64,000 nt of DNA from NCBI GenBank assembly GCA_030248195.1, contig JASAND010024186.1:1-64000 (forward strand). The letters run 5' to 3'. Shown here piece after piece: positions 1 to 11,537 of the stretch. The translations under genes and the position numbers were made by a program. This DNA is from Trissonchulus latispiculum (lineage: Eukaryota; Nematoda; Enoplea; Enoplida; Ironidae). The first letter of the stretch is position 1, and every line of letters starts with the position of its first letter. The notes beneath the pieces were generated by a model. The model had not been told where the DNA came from. It searched no databases and saw only the letters and a program-made list of their open reading frames with translations.

Positions 1-1233
1 CGCATGGTTCCACCAGCATTTTCCCTACAACAACTTGGATTTGGATACGGTTGATTCCTTTCCTTCTTAGCCTTCAATCTTTCCGAAGTACGTACAGAAT
101 CCATTTTTCAAAATTCTTGGGTGAAACCCGTTTGACTAAAAGTGCTGAAGAACTTATTTAAGAGCAAAAATACAAACGGATTTACCTCTAGGTACCCCAA
201 AAACAACACAAGTTATATACGTATAATGTTAATTAGTGCGATACCGGCTACAAGAATCACAAAATAATTGCTAAATAGAGCAAACTCACTCAGGACCTGA
301 AAATAAGGGGATTATGCAAAAATAACCTAAAAAGAAGGGGGTTATACAAATATAACCTGAAAACAGACAAAATTTGACAAAATATCACAAATACACAGGA
401 CAAAATACCAGGTATCGCAATAAAATGACAAATTAACGAAAATTAAGCTATTTTTGACACTACAAAAAATTTGATGTTATTTCCTACCTCAAATCCCGAG
501 AAAAATGCCCTAAACTAGCTCACCCCAAAATTATTTGTAGCCTAAAATTGGTATTGGGTCAAACCCACACGCATACACGATTATACGTATAAAAACACAC
601 AAACACCTAGAGAAAAAATTTTAGAAATTTTGACCCTATTGGGAGGGGGAGTAACAATACGTACGTAGAAAAATGGATAAAAGTGATTGAACGGCCAAAG
701 AAAGGTTTACCAAGGGTTCAACCCCCAAGAAAAATTAACAAAAATTTACCGAAATAAAAATTTGAAAATTTTAGCGAAGGGATTCAAACCGCAAGGCCAA
801 ATTTGACACCCTGAGCTCCTGGCAGCCTAATGTAGCGGTACCAGAGTGAAACTAACCTAACACAAAAGTACCCTTAGTAAAGTAACTCAAGCGATGAGAC
901 CGTGGCACAAGTGAATAACACACCAACCGCGCAGGAGCCGGCCGGGGAAGCCTCGCCAAATATATAGCCCTAGTGAGTGGGTGACACCCACTCACCTCAG
1001 AAATAGCACTAAACTAACCTAGGAGCTCAGTAAGACCTACCAAAAGTATACACACCTAGTGGAGATATTTAATAAGTACAACAAGTATTTATGGAAATAT
1101 AGCAAATATAGAAATAACTAGTATATAAATTTAGGGGGGCAAAGCCCAACAAATACGTACAGTTATACAGTAAAAGAATCAAACACAGACACAGACTCAC
1201 CAATTTATAAGGGCGAAGCCCCGCTAACGTACC
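1..1233. other. No recognised gene; AT-rich sequence
   Basis: I see no convincing coding exon here. If the neighbouring 1234-1468 block is a minus-strand LTR, this stretch would be the start of its internal region, but no gag or pol motif is visible in any frame. Confidence 0.4.
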
Positions 1234-1468
1234 AATGTTGACCCACTGAAGAATGACAGGGAGAGAAACTGTACACAGGAGATAGGGAGAGAATAGAGAG
1301 AGAATAGCGGCTGTACTGTACAAGGGAAAACCCAACAACTGAAAGGGGGAGAAGTTTGACGGAGAAACCCCCTCCCAAGAGAAGCGCCCTCTAGCTGGGG
1401 TGTCCCAATCATGTAGCTCCAAGGGGGGACCCCACCCAATCCAAACCTATCCTATAGGTGGAGCTACA
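1234..1468 (-). repeat. Possible LTR-like block (5' LTR of a minus-strand element)
   Basis: Read on the minus strand the block begins TGTAGCTCC and ends GTCAACA, giving TG...CA ends. It is followed at once by TTGGTACGTTAGCGG, which resembles a tRNA primer-binding site. The intact LTR element at 30932 has the same arrangement, with ...CTACA followed by TTGGCGC. A perfect 13-bp inverted repeat, TCATGTAGCTCCA (1409-1421) and its complement (1459-1471), covers the putative LTR start. No partner LTR is visible, so this is tentative; a structured non-LTR repeat is equally possible. Confidence 0.25.
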
Positions 1469-2464
1469 TGACACGTGGAGGAATGCTTACTGACTAGGCA
1501 AGCCAACTAGTAGCTAAGTAAATTGATGTTGTAATAATTGAAATAACGAAAAGGTTGACCGTTAGTCAGCCTCTTGCGTTACAATTCGGCGCATTTAAGT
1601 TGGGGGACAACCGTAGCTAGTCAGAGTGAATATTTTATTGGATCTGATTGGAAACTCCGCTTAGCAAAAGTCAGAAAAGGATTTTCTTTCAGATGATTCT
1701 TTCCACTACAAATAATTCAGTAGCAACCTACGTAGAATGCACCTGACAATTTTAATTTTATTGTTCGCCATCGCTATGCATAAGGTAGAATACTAACTTT
1801 GCCATGGATCCATTGAAATATTCATAAAGAAAAATTACAACGTAGAAACCCAGATTAAGTATTGTCTATTTCGCATTTCGAATAAGTGCAGTAGAGTGCA
1901 CACATATAACCATGAATAGACAGTAGATGTAGAAGTGATATTTCGTTTGCAACTTAGGCCTCGTTATAACAAGCAAAAGTGTCTGCAAAAGGTAAAAGAT
2001 TTTCCTCAGTAACATTTAAACTAATAGTAGTCCTGCTGCGTTGTAGAATTCTTTTTTGTGTAAAAGACAGTATTTAGTGCAGAGCCTCTTGATCTTGTTC
2101 CAGAACCATTCTTAAGTTAATTTAAAAGTTTTTTCAAAGTATATTATTAAATATTTTTCCAAGCTTTTGTGTCTGTAGCTAATACGAATTTATACAGCAT
2201 CGAACATGCAACCAAAATACACAGAATAGAGATGATCTGCAAACGTTGAAGCAAGAAACAATTTTGCTTTTCAGAATTGCTATTTGTAAACCAGTTTTCG
2301 CTGACGTCTCACAATTAAGAAAAATTTATATTTACTTTATGAGTCATACGTACATATTGAATTTCCAAAACTGAAAACTTACGTGTATTTTATGGTCAGC
2401 CATCTTAATGCACTAGTTACACGCTTTTATGGTGAAAGCTATCTTTTGCTTGTAAAGTGCACGT
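1469..2464. other. No feature recognised
   Basis: AT-rich intergenic sequence; no ORF with recognisable similarity and no clear repeat structure. Confidence 0.5.
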
Positions 2465-3612
2465 AATTTAGGTGGCTGAGCAAGCATAAGAGACCCGCTG
2501 CGCTGAGGCGCAGCAGGAAAAAGTTCTCCTATGCCTGGAGTGCTCCGAGTTTAAGAGCGAACTTTAAGAGTTCTCCTAATTGAAGAGCCCTTCATGAAAC
2601 ACATAAATCTTAACTTTGCTCTTAACTTGCAAACTTATGAGCTCCTAAAGATCGGACGACTTTATGTATTTCCTTCCTAAATTCAAAACAGCATTGTTTG
2701 CTGTAAAATTATCCATAAAATTGATGCAGTACGCCACTATGATTCCAAGAAATACACTTCAAACATGTTATGGATTATATAATGAAATTCCTCCAACGTA
2801 AAAATGTAAGTTTTTGTTATTAAATTGTAGATATTTAAATAAAATTTTGAGAACAAATTTATTATTTAATTTAATTATATAATATATGTCATTTCAGTTA
2901 ATTTCTTTTAGTTATCGTCGTCCATATTATATACTTGAAATTACCAAAACTATGCGTTATATCAAGAGTACATAATAACTAAGAGTGTGACAAGCGAAAA
3001 GCTCTTAGTTATTAGGCTTGGGACATTATCTGCACGATAACGGCTGACCCCCCCCCCACGAATTGGACCCATCACTTCAAAGAAATTTGCACGCTATGTT
3101 TGCGTGCTGAAGCACGCAACAGACGCACATTGAACCAACTGAGTAGTTGCGTTTTTGAGCACATTTGTCTATTTGGCTTCGACATATATACGTAAAAAAC
3201 TTAAGAGGAAACATATAAGAGCGCTCCCAACGTTCTATTTTTAAGAGAAAATCGTGCTAAGAGCGCTCTTAGCGTTAAAACTTAAGAGCACTCTCCAAGT
3301 TGTTTTGTGAAACAGTTTAGGAGGTCCTCCTAAGTTGCTTGGAAAGGCCTCTTAACTTCTGATTTAGGAGCAGCTTTATGAGCAAAATTTAGGAGGGTTT
3401 TGTGAAAGGTATAGATATGGCGGCCCAGGTACAACTGGGTTTCAAAAGATTCGCCTCAAGCTAGGAGTACTATCTGCCACTTCTAACATTTCTCCTAAAT
3501 TAGGAACAGCGCCAGCGCCAGCTGAACTTAAGAGAAATCCTTAGAAGTGGGCTTCTGGGAACTCCTAACTCATTTTTCCCAGACATCCTCCTAAGTGCCC
3601 TCCTAGGAGGGT
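2465..3612. repeat. Repeat with paired arrays of TAAGAG/CTCCTAA motifs
   Basis: Two blocks, about 2480-2650 and 3205-3612, are dense in short mutually complementary words (TTAAGAG, CTCTTA, CTCCTAA, TTAGGAG). They are separated by about 550 bp of ordinary AT-rich DNA. The arrangement resembles other elements in this window in which subterminal motif arrays face each other. I found no clean terminal inverted repeat or target duplication, so the limits are approximate and the class is unknown. Confidence 0.35.
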
Positions 3613-3656
3613 ATGTAGGAAAATCTGTTGCAACGCGGACTTGGATGACATAGTGG

Positions 3657-3930
3657 TGTAAGGGAAGCAGGCATAGGAAAGATTGATAAGCCTGACATGG
3701 GAATTCAGCTGATGGTCCCGTGGTGTAGTGGTTAACACGCCTGCTCCGGTGTAGAAAAGCTGTGGCTCGATCGCCGACGGGATCAATTCTTTACTTTCAA
3801 TGGTGAGTGACAAGCTGAACCTCCCTTTTCCCTTCTCTCCTCTAGGTCCTGGTTGTTACTTGGGTACGCGGGTATTGACGCCTCCCGTTCGGGCTTGTTC
3901 TCGGTTTCTTCTTGGTCCACCAGCCCAGTC
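3657..3930 (+). mobile_element. tRNA-derived SINE, copy 1
   Basis: A leader (TGTAAGGGAAGCAGGCATAG) is followed by a tRNA-like region at 3714-3784 with an A box (TGGTGTAGTGGTTAACACG) and a degenerate B box. A 3' body of about 145 bp follows. The same order recurs at 4515-4790, and a 3'-truncated copy lies on the minus strand at 40519-40641. An internal Pol III promoter plus a conserved unrelated body defines a SINE. The B box here (GTGGCTCGATCGC) is more decayed than in copy 2. Confidence 0.75.
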
Positions 3931-4514
3931 CAAGATAATGTAGTTATGATTTATTTATGTTGGATCCATTCCATACATTTACACGAGATCCGTTTCTGAG
4001 GAGGCCTACCCAGACTTCGACGAGTGGTCTATCCGAGAAAATTCCAACGGTTGAGGAGTGCCCTATGCGTGCACTGTTGATGTATAATAAACAGTGGCTT
4101 CCCGTTCAAGGTTCTTTTCTTCAATGTCTTAAGGAGTGGGTACCCCATGAAACTTTCCCAAAAGTTCTTTTGTTAAAAACTAGCAACTACGATCTGCATC
4201 TCTACCTAAAGTTTATGCAAGTGATGCAAATGTTGATGCTAAGTTTGTTACTGTTGTGTAAGTTCGCTGGCCTGAAAGAAATCAATGCTGTCTAGACTTG
4301 TAAACAGGAACTAGTTTAGTCATTATTGTTGCGTCTGTCATTCTGTGTGGTTGGCCTTTAGACCTATTCTCTATTTCTTATTTTCACCATTTATTATCCA
4401 TCAATAAATCTCTAAGTTGTTCCATTAAAATACGTCCTCATCTGTTTCGTCTTTTAGGGCTTAGATAGGGTTTCTTTATCTTATTTATTCAGCGAGTTGC
4501 ATCCTATTCAGTCC
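3931..4514. other. Spacer between two SINE copies; unrecognised 112-codon ORF
   Basis: An open frame runs 3957-4295 (+) and starts with ATG. It has no motif I recognise and ends in a Leu-rich stretch. It could be the inner part of a composite repeat bounded by the two SINE copies. I do not claim it as a gene. Confidence 0.3.
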
Positions 4515-4790
4515 TGTAAGGGAAGCAGGCATAGGAAAGATTGATAAGCCTGTAATGGGAGATCAGCTGATGGTCCTGTGTTGTTGTTGGTTAGCATGTC
4601 TGCTACGTAGTCAGAAGGCCGTGGTTCGAAACCCGGCCGGGCCAATTCTTTACTTTAAATGTTGAGTGAAAAGCTGAACATCCCTCTTCCCTTCTTTCTT
4701 CTAGGTCCTGGTTGTTACGTGGGTACGAAGGTGCCTGACGCCTCCCGTTCGGGCTTGTCCTTGGTTTCTTCTTGGTCCAACAGCCCTGGT
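4515..4790 (+). mobile_element. tRNA-derived SINE, copy 2
   Basis: This copy has the same leader, tRNA-like head and 3' body as the copy at 3657, in the same orientation. Its B box is closer to consensus (GTGGTTCGAAACCC), while the A-box region has drifted (TTGTTGTTGGTTAGCATG). Mutations scattered over head and body suggest the two copies were inserted independently rather than recently duplicated. Confidence 0.75.
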
Positions 4791-5299
4791 AAAAGTGCTA
4801 CAGGCCTATTTGAACCTGCTTTCGTTTCCCCATTTAAGTGCCTGTTTAGTTACCGGACAGTAAACCGGTAGTTAACACTTGTTAATTGAATCGATCAGTG
4901 AGTACTGAATGTCTAAACGTTTGAGACATTGCGAAAAGATTCCCTCATAAATTTCAAAAATCATTACACGAGGAGCCGGCAATATCCTAAGGTCAATCGG
5001 TCATAAACTTTTTCCAGAAAGCTTTGACATGAAAAACTAAGAGACTTTTATAACAGACAGTCTTGAGTAGAGTTTGGATTATCGAGCTCGTTTACCTTCA
5101 CACACACTTGAGTACTTGACTTTCCGTTTTTCATACTCTTTCATGAAAAGGACCGGAAAAAACTTACCTGGCTTCACACTTTCGCGAAAAGGGCCTAAGT
5201 AATAGTATCTCATAGTAGCATAGTATGTAATAGTATCTAAAAACTGCTCACGAAATTGACCTGATAAAGCATGAAAAGTTACACACCACAACCATGGGA
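4791..5299. other. No feature recognised
   Basis: AT-rich sequence downstream of the SINE pair; no supported gene. Confidence 0.5.
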
Positions 5300-5371
5300 A
5301 CACCTGCGGGACTCGAACCCGAAGTCTTGCGCTTAACGCGCGAAAACTCAAACCAGCTGTGCCACAGGTGC
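5300..5371 (-). pseudogene. Decayed tRNA-like sequence
   Basis: The minus strand can be laid out as a 72-nt tRNA with acceptor arms GCACCTG and CAGGTGT, a D arm with TGGCACAG, an anticodon loop GCGTTAA and a T loop TTCGAGT. It is collinear with the better tRNA at 23529-23600. The anticodon stem has a T:C mismatch and the T stem keeps only about four pairs, so it is probably a pseudogene or the head of a tRNA-derived repeat. Confidence 0.6.
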
Positions 5372-6145
5372 TTCCGCAGCTTGAAAAAACCAAAATTAAG
5401 TGTTATGCTTTCGATGCACGCGTGCACTTCTTTCCTTTCTGAGAGCTCGTCACCCCCCTCCTCTCTTTCCTGCAGCCGTTTTTTTCAACGCCCTCGGCCC
5501 ACCGAGCGGGCAACAATTTATAGACTTCAGCCATCTTAGTTGCTATTACCAAGCGGGGGGCAGCAAAGGTCGGGAAACGACCTCTGTTGCCTTGGGCGTG
5601 ACTGAAATAACCGTATGGTAGTTTTGCTTGGGGATCATGTTTCTGTCCTTGATCTTCGCCTCTCCGCCTCTTGACTGCGGTCTGCGGGGAGCACCACTAA
5701 CGGGCCACGCCGTGAGCCTATAAAGTGGGTGAGCCCTGACCAAAAAAAATGCACGCGTGCACTGCTCTTCTCTGAGACACTTATCTGAGACAGGTGATCA
5801 CCTTATCAGCTCGTGCATCTGAATTCTGCATTTTTCAGGTTTTAGGCTTTGATGTCTGCAAAGTGCCTTCCGTGATCGACTTTGCTGTGAAGAGAACCTT
5901 CCGGCCACAATATCCGTAAAATGAGCTGATGGAATCAGTAATAAGTCACTTTAGGTTGCGGCAGTGAAATCTAAATAGTCTTCAAATATTTTAATACGGT
6001 CTCACTAGTTACTGCAACATTTTGATTTTCAGCAATCCCTACTAGACCTGTATTTTCGCGTTAAGACCCTATTGGCATAATGATAAACGATCATGAGTGA
6101 ACGGACTGAAATGCAGTTTACTTGGAAGGCTAGGCACCTATTCGC
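5372..6145. other. Intergenic; duplicated palindromic 14-mer
   Basis: No gene is seen. The 14-mer ATGCACGCGTGCAC, with a palindromic 12-bp core, occurs at 5414-5427 and 5749-5762. A similar pyrimidine-rich, CTGAGA-containing sequence follows both, suggesting an old short duplication. Confidence 0.4.
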
Positions 6146-6745
6146 TTAAGGTGCTGGTATCGCTTTGTGTAAATTCGAGCTAGAGATTTGGCCGAAAAAC
6201 CATTTTGGCAAAACTGCGATTATTTTGTTTTGAACATCGATTTCTCAAAAACTACCCAATGGATTCGCGTGATTTTTGGCAAAATGAGAATTCGCACTAT
6301 TGCGGAGGGACATTTTTCTTGGTTTGAGCTGAAACATCTCCAGTTGCGAGAAAACTCAATGCAAAGTTGCAAAATTTCGTGTCACCGCACATTTAATGGA
6401 TTTTCTTGGCCGTTAAGACCTGCTAAGCCAAATCCAAAAAATGTCCCTTTGGCCCACATGTCCTTTATAGGACAGCACAAGAAAAAATTTTGGCTCATTT
6501 CACAGTTTTGAGAAATCGATGTTCAAAAATTTTTGGTCTATACTCAGCCTGTCAGATGTCAGTATGTCAGAAAATTTTCGCTATTTTTTGGGGATTTTTA
6601 CTAGTTTCGTACTTTCATGAGAATCTACAGATTATAAGCTTTAAAATGATGTATAAAGCTCTTTCCAACTCACAAAATTGCGAAACTTGTGGCGTTTCAA
6701 AAACTACCTACAAAAGCACTGCACAAAACGATACCAGCACCTTAA
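6146..6745 (+). mobile_element. piggyBac-like MITE (TTAA-flanked), copy 1
   Basis: A 600-bp element starts TTAAGGTGCTGGTATCG and ends with the complement, CGATACCAGCACCTTAA. The terminal inverted repeat continues imperfectly into CTTTGTG/CACAAAA. TTAA at both outer edges matches the TTAA target-site preference of the piggyBac superfamily, hence the class. It has no transposase. Related copies lie at 9905-10170 (minus) and 17131-18178 (plus). Open frames inside it are incidental. Confidence 0.7.
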
Positions 6746-8846
6746 ACTAAATTGATTATTTAATTAATTATTAATCTGTCTGCCATAAGGTTAAGCTACG
6801 ACACTTTAGACTGAAGTATGGGCGAATTTTGATCGCAAAAACCTATTTGAAATAGATAAATAGATTTTATCTAATAAATGGCTTCTTAGCTACAGGCAAT
6901 GAACCATCATAAATTTAACAGTTTTTGGCGTTACTACAAAGAATAAAATCATACAGAGGCAGATGACAAAACTTAGCTTTGCACTCAATCAAATCTATTT
7001 TTTCAATTACTTTAAATTTGAATCTGTTAAACCTTAACAAGCTACATAGCTAAGTTACAAAAACTTTTTAATTAGTCGAACCCTACCGACCTGTGCTGGA
7101 ACCGTGTCACTTGGACTTGACCCAATGACCCGGTTGAGCTCTGATCCGGTGACCCGGTTTTCCAGAAAATCCAAAATATCTGAAAGAATTCTATTTTGCC
7201 TGATCACGACTAAATTTGTCTAGCTCTTCTAGCTCGTCTAGCCGTGCTCTTCACCACACATTTTAAAAATGACTATGGTATGTACAGATTTATTTAAAGT
7301 ATATAAAAATTGAAATAAGTAACGTTTTCTAAGCAAAGCAGAAATGAGTTTCTAAAACCAATAAGTTACTCGAGAATAAAATTTTGCTTGATCTGATATG
7401 GGTGCTTAAAAAACGAAAGATGATTTTGAAATTTCGCTTTCATCTGTATTCCGTAATATGATCCGTTTTTGAAAGGCCATGCGTTGGAAGTCGGCTAACG
7501 GCTCTGCATGGCCTTTTGCCATGTTACTATTAATAACTATTATTAATGACTAGATATGCTGTGTTATTCAAACGATTGTCGTTGTACTGGCAATAAACCT
7601 CGTAGTAGGTAGTAGTAGTAGTAGTAGTTAATCTTCAGAATTCACCCTGTTGACAACAGCAATTTGCAATCCAGGTGCTCTAAACAGAGCAATGCAGTAC
7701 AATAATCATGGATCCGATCCAATTTGCCTGCGAAAATGCTAAGTGCAAGATGAGTTGAAAGAAATGCAAATTGTGTATGAGCCTCATAAAAAGTAGACTT
7801 AAGCACTTTTTAACCAAATCTTTTTTAGGATTTGTGGTTAAGAAAACCAGGCCGAAGTTCTTGATCCGATGATTCGGTGACCCGCTTCCATCGCTGATAC
7901 CGACTACTGTGTTCTTTTCGCAACAGTTGTACTAACAAAACAATCATTTATCTGAAACTTGATAAACTGGCAGCCGACTAATTTCCCGATTATCCCGAAT
8001 GGCTGAATTGCTGATATACGGTATACCTTATAATGCATTTGATGGTACTACTATGACCAACGTACATAACAAAAAGATAATAAAGGTTTAAGAGGTCTCA
8101 GACAAAATTCGTGCAACTGAGAACGTTCGAAAATAAAATAAGAAAAAAAGACGAAAGTATTTTTAGTAGATGATACTAAATTGCTTCGAATCGGTGCCTG
8201 ATTATTGAGGCCCCTGGTATGAGGTACTCATTTGATTTTACGAGGTGGCTGTCAGTTTCATAAGAATCAAAAGCTGAAAATGACGCCAGTTACAACATTC
8301 GGTCAATCGCCAGATGAAAGTCATCGTATTGAGCGTAATCAGATATTCATCATTCTGCAAGGATAACTAAATGGGATGATACTTGAAATTTTACCAGGAA
8401 AGCTATAATTCAGTTTTGCGAAAAGCTTTCTATGCTAAGGGTTAACATATGCTCAATTCCCATAAGAACAAATAAAATGTACATCATTTTTAAATGCAGA
8501 CAAATAAAATTAGTTAACACAGACGTGTTGTTATTCGGCTCCGAAAATAAATAGACATTGCGCTTTTCTTTCCGGAAACTGACCTATTGGTGTTTTTCTT
8601 TCATAATTAGTGAAATTGACAATTTCACTTTGTCGGCAATTTCCCCAAGGTAGAGTCGGGATAGAGTTAGCTATTATTCTCTGTGAAGGATAAATGGAAT
8701 AAACTGGCAAAGCATTTCTTGTCAGTAGTCAACAAACTAAAAAATAATGAACTTTATCAGTACTTCTCGCATAAAGGATTTTCTCATTCCAGTTTCAATA
8801 TCTTTCTCTCAACGGTAATTTTCTTTCACGCTTTTCTGAACCTAAA
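6746..8846. other. Intergenic; GTA microsatellite
   Basis: No gene recognised. A (GTA)n run occupies about 7605-7629. The last few hundred bases form the upstream region of the receptor gene at 8847; I see no clear TATA box or splice-leader acceptor there. Confidence 0.5.
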
Positions 8847-9800
8847 ATGAATAACATTTCTGTTGAGCCTGAAACTATGACTTACAGTAAAAGTTCAACT
8901 GTTCTATTTCTGGTATATACAGTCGAAGGTGCCTTACAAATTCTAGGTAACAGTCTAATTATTGCAGTCATTTGCACGAATCGCAAACTGCACAAGAAAG
9001 AGTATTACCTGCCTGCAAGTCTTGCATTCGCAGACCTTTTCTTGGGAATTGGTCAATTTTCGGCCGGCATAAAGAGGAGTTATCTGATCAAAAGTAGAAA
9101 TGCCGATAGAATGGTATCAAACTGGCACTGTTTGAAGGAATTATTCAGTTTCTGTTTCATATTCAGCTCTCCTTCCGTTGCAGCCGTATCGCTACTGATT
9201 TCTATAGATCGTCTGATAGCTTGTGTCAGCATCAACGTTTATGCTAATTTGTCGGGATTAAAGATTATTGGCGCCAGCATTGGAATATTCTTAATATCAG
9301 GGTCCTTTACCTTAGCTGCATATGTACAGGTTTACAGGATGCCACGAAAACCTGAAATTTCAATTCTCTGTCTTGGGAATTCATCGGCAGCAAAATGGAT
9401 TACTGAAGTCTCAAATTGGTATCAAGCTGTGGTAGGATTCTGCAGTGTCATTGTCTACGTTTTTGCAGTAATGTATCTACGTTTTGGAAGGGCCGAAAAA
9501 CTAACGGATTTTATGAAGCAGAAGCAAGAAAGACAGAGAAAAGTGACCAAAGCATTGTCTTTTATTATTGGCTGTACACTTTTTCTGGCACTAATACCGA
9601 ACCTGATTATTGCCTGTGTCACATCAAGAGTGTCCAAATCAGTATACGAAATTGTGGTGCCGCTTTCGTGGATTTTTGTAAATGCAAACTCCGCCATTAA
9701 TATTGTCATTTATTTCGTCAAATGTAAAGATATACGTCAAGGTATTCTGGCCATGCTAAAATGCTCAAAACTCACTAACATTGTTTCTTCGTCACTATGA
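8847..9800 (+). CDS. Seven-transmembrane GPCR (nematode chemoreceptor-like)
   Basis: A 317-residue single-exon protein with the layout of a rhodopsin-class receptor. TM1 (about 17-43) contains GNSLI. TM2 (about 55-75) contains LAFAD. Cys at about 95 before TM3 and Cys in CLGNSS (about 175) could form the usual disulfide. TM3 ends in DRL, a DRY variant. TM4 lies at about 135-157, TM5 at 187-210, TM6 at 231-255. TM7 (about 266-290) carries NANSAINIVIY, an NPxxY-like motif that lacks the proline. An N-glycosylation site NIS is at residue 3. Composition and lack of introns recall nematode srsx-type chemosensory receptors, which signal through G proteins at the plasma membrane; ligand unknown. The first ATG fits the length of the extracellular N-terminus. 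It appears intact and is flanked by MITEs. Confidence 0.85.
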   Translation: MNNISVEPETMTYSKSSTVLFLVYTVEGALQILGNSLIIAVICTNRKLHKKEYYLPASLAFADLFLGIGQFSAGIKRSYLIKSRNADRMVSNWHCLKELFSFCFIFSSPSVAAVSLLISIDRLIACVSINVYANLSGLKIIGASIGIFLISGSFTLAAYVQVYRMPRKPEISILCLGNSSAAKWITEVSNWYQAVVGFCSVIVYVFAVMYLRFGRAEKLTDFMKQKQERQRKVTKALSFIIGCTLFLALIPNLIIACVTSRVSKSVYEIVVPLSWIFVNANSAINIVIYFVKCKDIRQGILAMLKCSKLTNIVSSSL

Positions 9801-9904
9801 CTATAGCACAATAAGCACACTTAAAATCTTGAAAAACACCCGGTTTACAGTACTCATCTGCGGACAGTGCATATTTGTGACGAATGGGACTTCGGAATTA
9901 AAGG

Positions 9905-10170
9905 ATAGATAACGTCTTTTTGGACTTTAGGAGGTAGCATCGTTAGTGCAGCGATTTGTGGTAATTTTTTGAAATGCTGTAACTTTCGCAATTTTGGGAG
10001 TTGAAACTGCTTTATACACATGGTTTTAAAGCCTCTAATCAGTATACATTCAAAGAGCTTGAGAAATGAGCAAAATCCGCAAACAATGTCAGCAACAGTT
10101 TCCTGATATAAAGGCTAAATACGCACAAAAATCTTTGAATACCGATTTTTCAAAACTATAGAATCGGCCA
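9905..10170 (-). mobile_element. piggyBac-like MITE fragment, copy 2
   Basis: The reverse complement aligns along its length with the right half of the 6146-6745 element and with 17900-18178. It has the same run of landmarks: CGATTCTATAGTTTTGA, a GCGAAAGTTACAGC block and a terminal CTCCTAAAG. The other half is absent. The hAT-like insertion that begins at 10210 lies just beyond the break. Confidence 0.6.
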
Positions 10171-10209
10171 AAGGTTCTATTGACAAGGTTGACATGAAGT
10201 ACAAGTAGG

Positions 10210-10480
10210 TAGTGTTTGAGGACGGCCGGGTTTTCACCGGCCGGTCGCCGGCCGGACGATAGCCGGCCGGCCCGGCCGAACCCATTGGCCGGCCTGCCGG
10301 CGGCCGGTGAGCCCATAGGCCGGTAGCCACTAGATTTGGAGTCCATTTTAAGCTCAGTTGCTCTATTATGTAAATTTCTGATTCGTGATTTGTATCCCAG
10401 CCGGCGGCCGTCCGGCGAGCGAAAGTCGTCGGCCGGCGGCCGGCCGCCGGCCGGCTTAGACCGCTCGGCTCCAAACACCA
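10210..10480. mobile_element. hAT-like MITE with GGCCGG arrays
   Basis: The element starts TAGTGTTTGAGG and ends CTCCAAACACCA, giving a short terminal inverted repeat. It is flanked by 8-bp direct repeats differing at one base, CAAGTAGG (10202-10209) and CATGTAGG (10481-10488). An 8-bp target duplication with (T/C)A.TG ends is typical of the hAT superfamily. Both inner ends are packed with the self-complementary word CCGGCCGG, making this the most GC-rich patch of the window. It carries no transposase. The overlapping open frames on both strands are by-products of the motif repeat. Confidence 0.65.
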
Positions 10481-10496
10481 CATGTAGGCGGAAGAT

Positions 10497-11537
10497 GCAG
10501 AGTTGGAAGTGGGTCGTAATTGCGTGACCCGCGGGTACCCGCGACCCGCGGACCTTGACCCGCGACCCGCGACCCACGACCCTCGACCCACTGGAGTTTT
10601 GTCGACCACTCGTCCCACTTCTTGAATTTGAACATTTCCGTGTATTTAAGTACCGTATAGTGTGGATCGAGCAAAATTTTCGCTTTTAACGTCAATATAG
10701 TGAAATATTAGCAGTTTCAAATTAAAATTTGGCGAGGTCACAGTTAACTGCACAAGCTTTCGTCTTCGTTTGTGCTAGATCTGAGCATTCTCTATGGTCA
10801 AGCTACTGCAAACGTTTTAGACGTGCTGGGATCTTGGTCAGCCAGTAGAATCCAGTATTTAGGCAAATTTTAAAGATAAATTATATTTTTTGAGTAATTT
10901 CATAAAAGATCAGTCCTTTCTGTTTATTTCTTACATCTGCGTGGTGATTATCGTAGGAGTTTTTATGTAAAATGATGTGTCCAAACTTAAATAAGTCGCT
11001 AACATTTTAGCAGTTTACTTCAAATTGCTTTATTCCTACAAGTCAAAATAGTAATGTTCATAACTCGTCGAACTATCCGAGATATCTATCCGAACGTCGA
11101 CGTTCCGAGCTTGTCATAAAAGTATATACAGGAAGCTCCTCTTTATACTCTTTTCGGAAAGATTTGGTTTGCTTGCAGGATTTATTTTGGCACAACTCAA
11201 TTCGTCAATCAATGCAGAACCAAACCTTGGCGTGATAAAATACATAAAGCAATAACTGTGTCCTAAAGATATTACTGAATTATCGTTGACTGGAGATTCC
11301 AGCCAGAATCGAAATGATTTGATTATAAAAGCAGTATTATAATGCAATAAAATGCAAAACAATCGCTAGCGAAAACGTGAAACTTTAATTGCAAATTGTA
11401 AATTTTCTAGTAAAATTCGCCCAAAATGTACAGTAAAATTGTGTGAACAAAAGTAACTATTGACCCGCTCAGACCCGCGGGTACCCAATGACCTGAAAGT
11501 CGACCCGCGGGTACCCGCGACCCACTTCCAACTCTGC
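10497..11537. mobile_element. TIR element with GACCCGCGGGTACCC arrays
   Basis: A 20-bp inverted repeat, GCAGAGTTGGAAGTGGGTCG, lies at 10497-10516, with its complement ending at 11537. Just inside each end are several copies of GACCCGCGGGTAC/GACCCGCGACCC, at 10528-10590 and 11462-11520. The interior of about 850 bp is AT-rich and non-coding. I could not find a target-site duplication. The design (short TIR plus subterminal palindromic motif arrays) matches the hAT-like elements at 10210, 37194 and 61368. Confidence 0.55.

Noticed and set aside
3957..4295. 112-codon ORF between two SINE copies
   Set aside because: No recognised domain, no splice context and repeat flanks; mentioned but not called as a gene.
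10089..10695. Several overlapping open frames on both strands (up to 167 codons) in the GGCCGG and GACCCG blocks
   Set aside because: Repeated Arg/Gly/Pro words follow directly from the motif arrays, stops are rare because of GC content, and the frames cross transposon boundaries.
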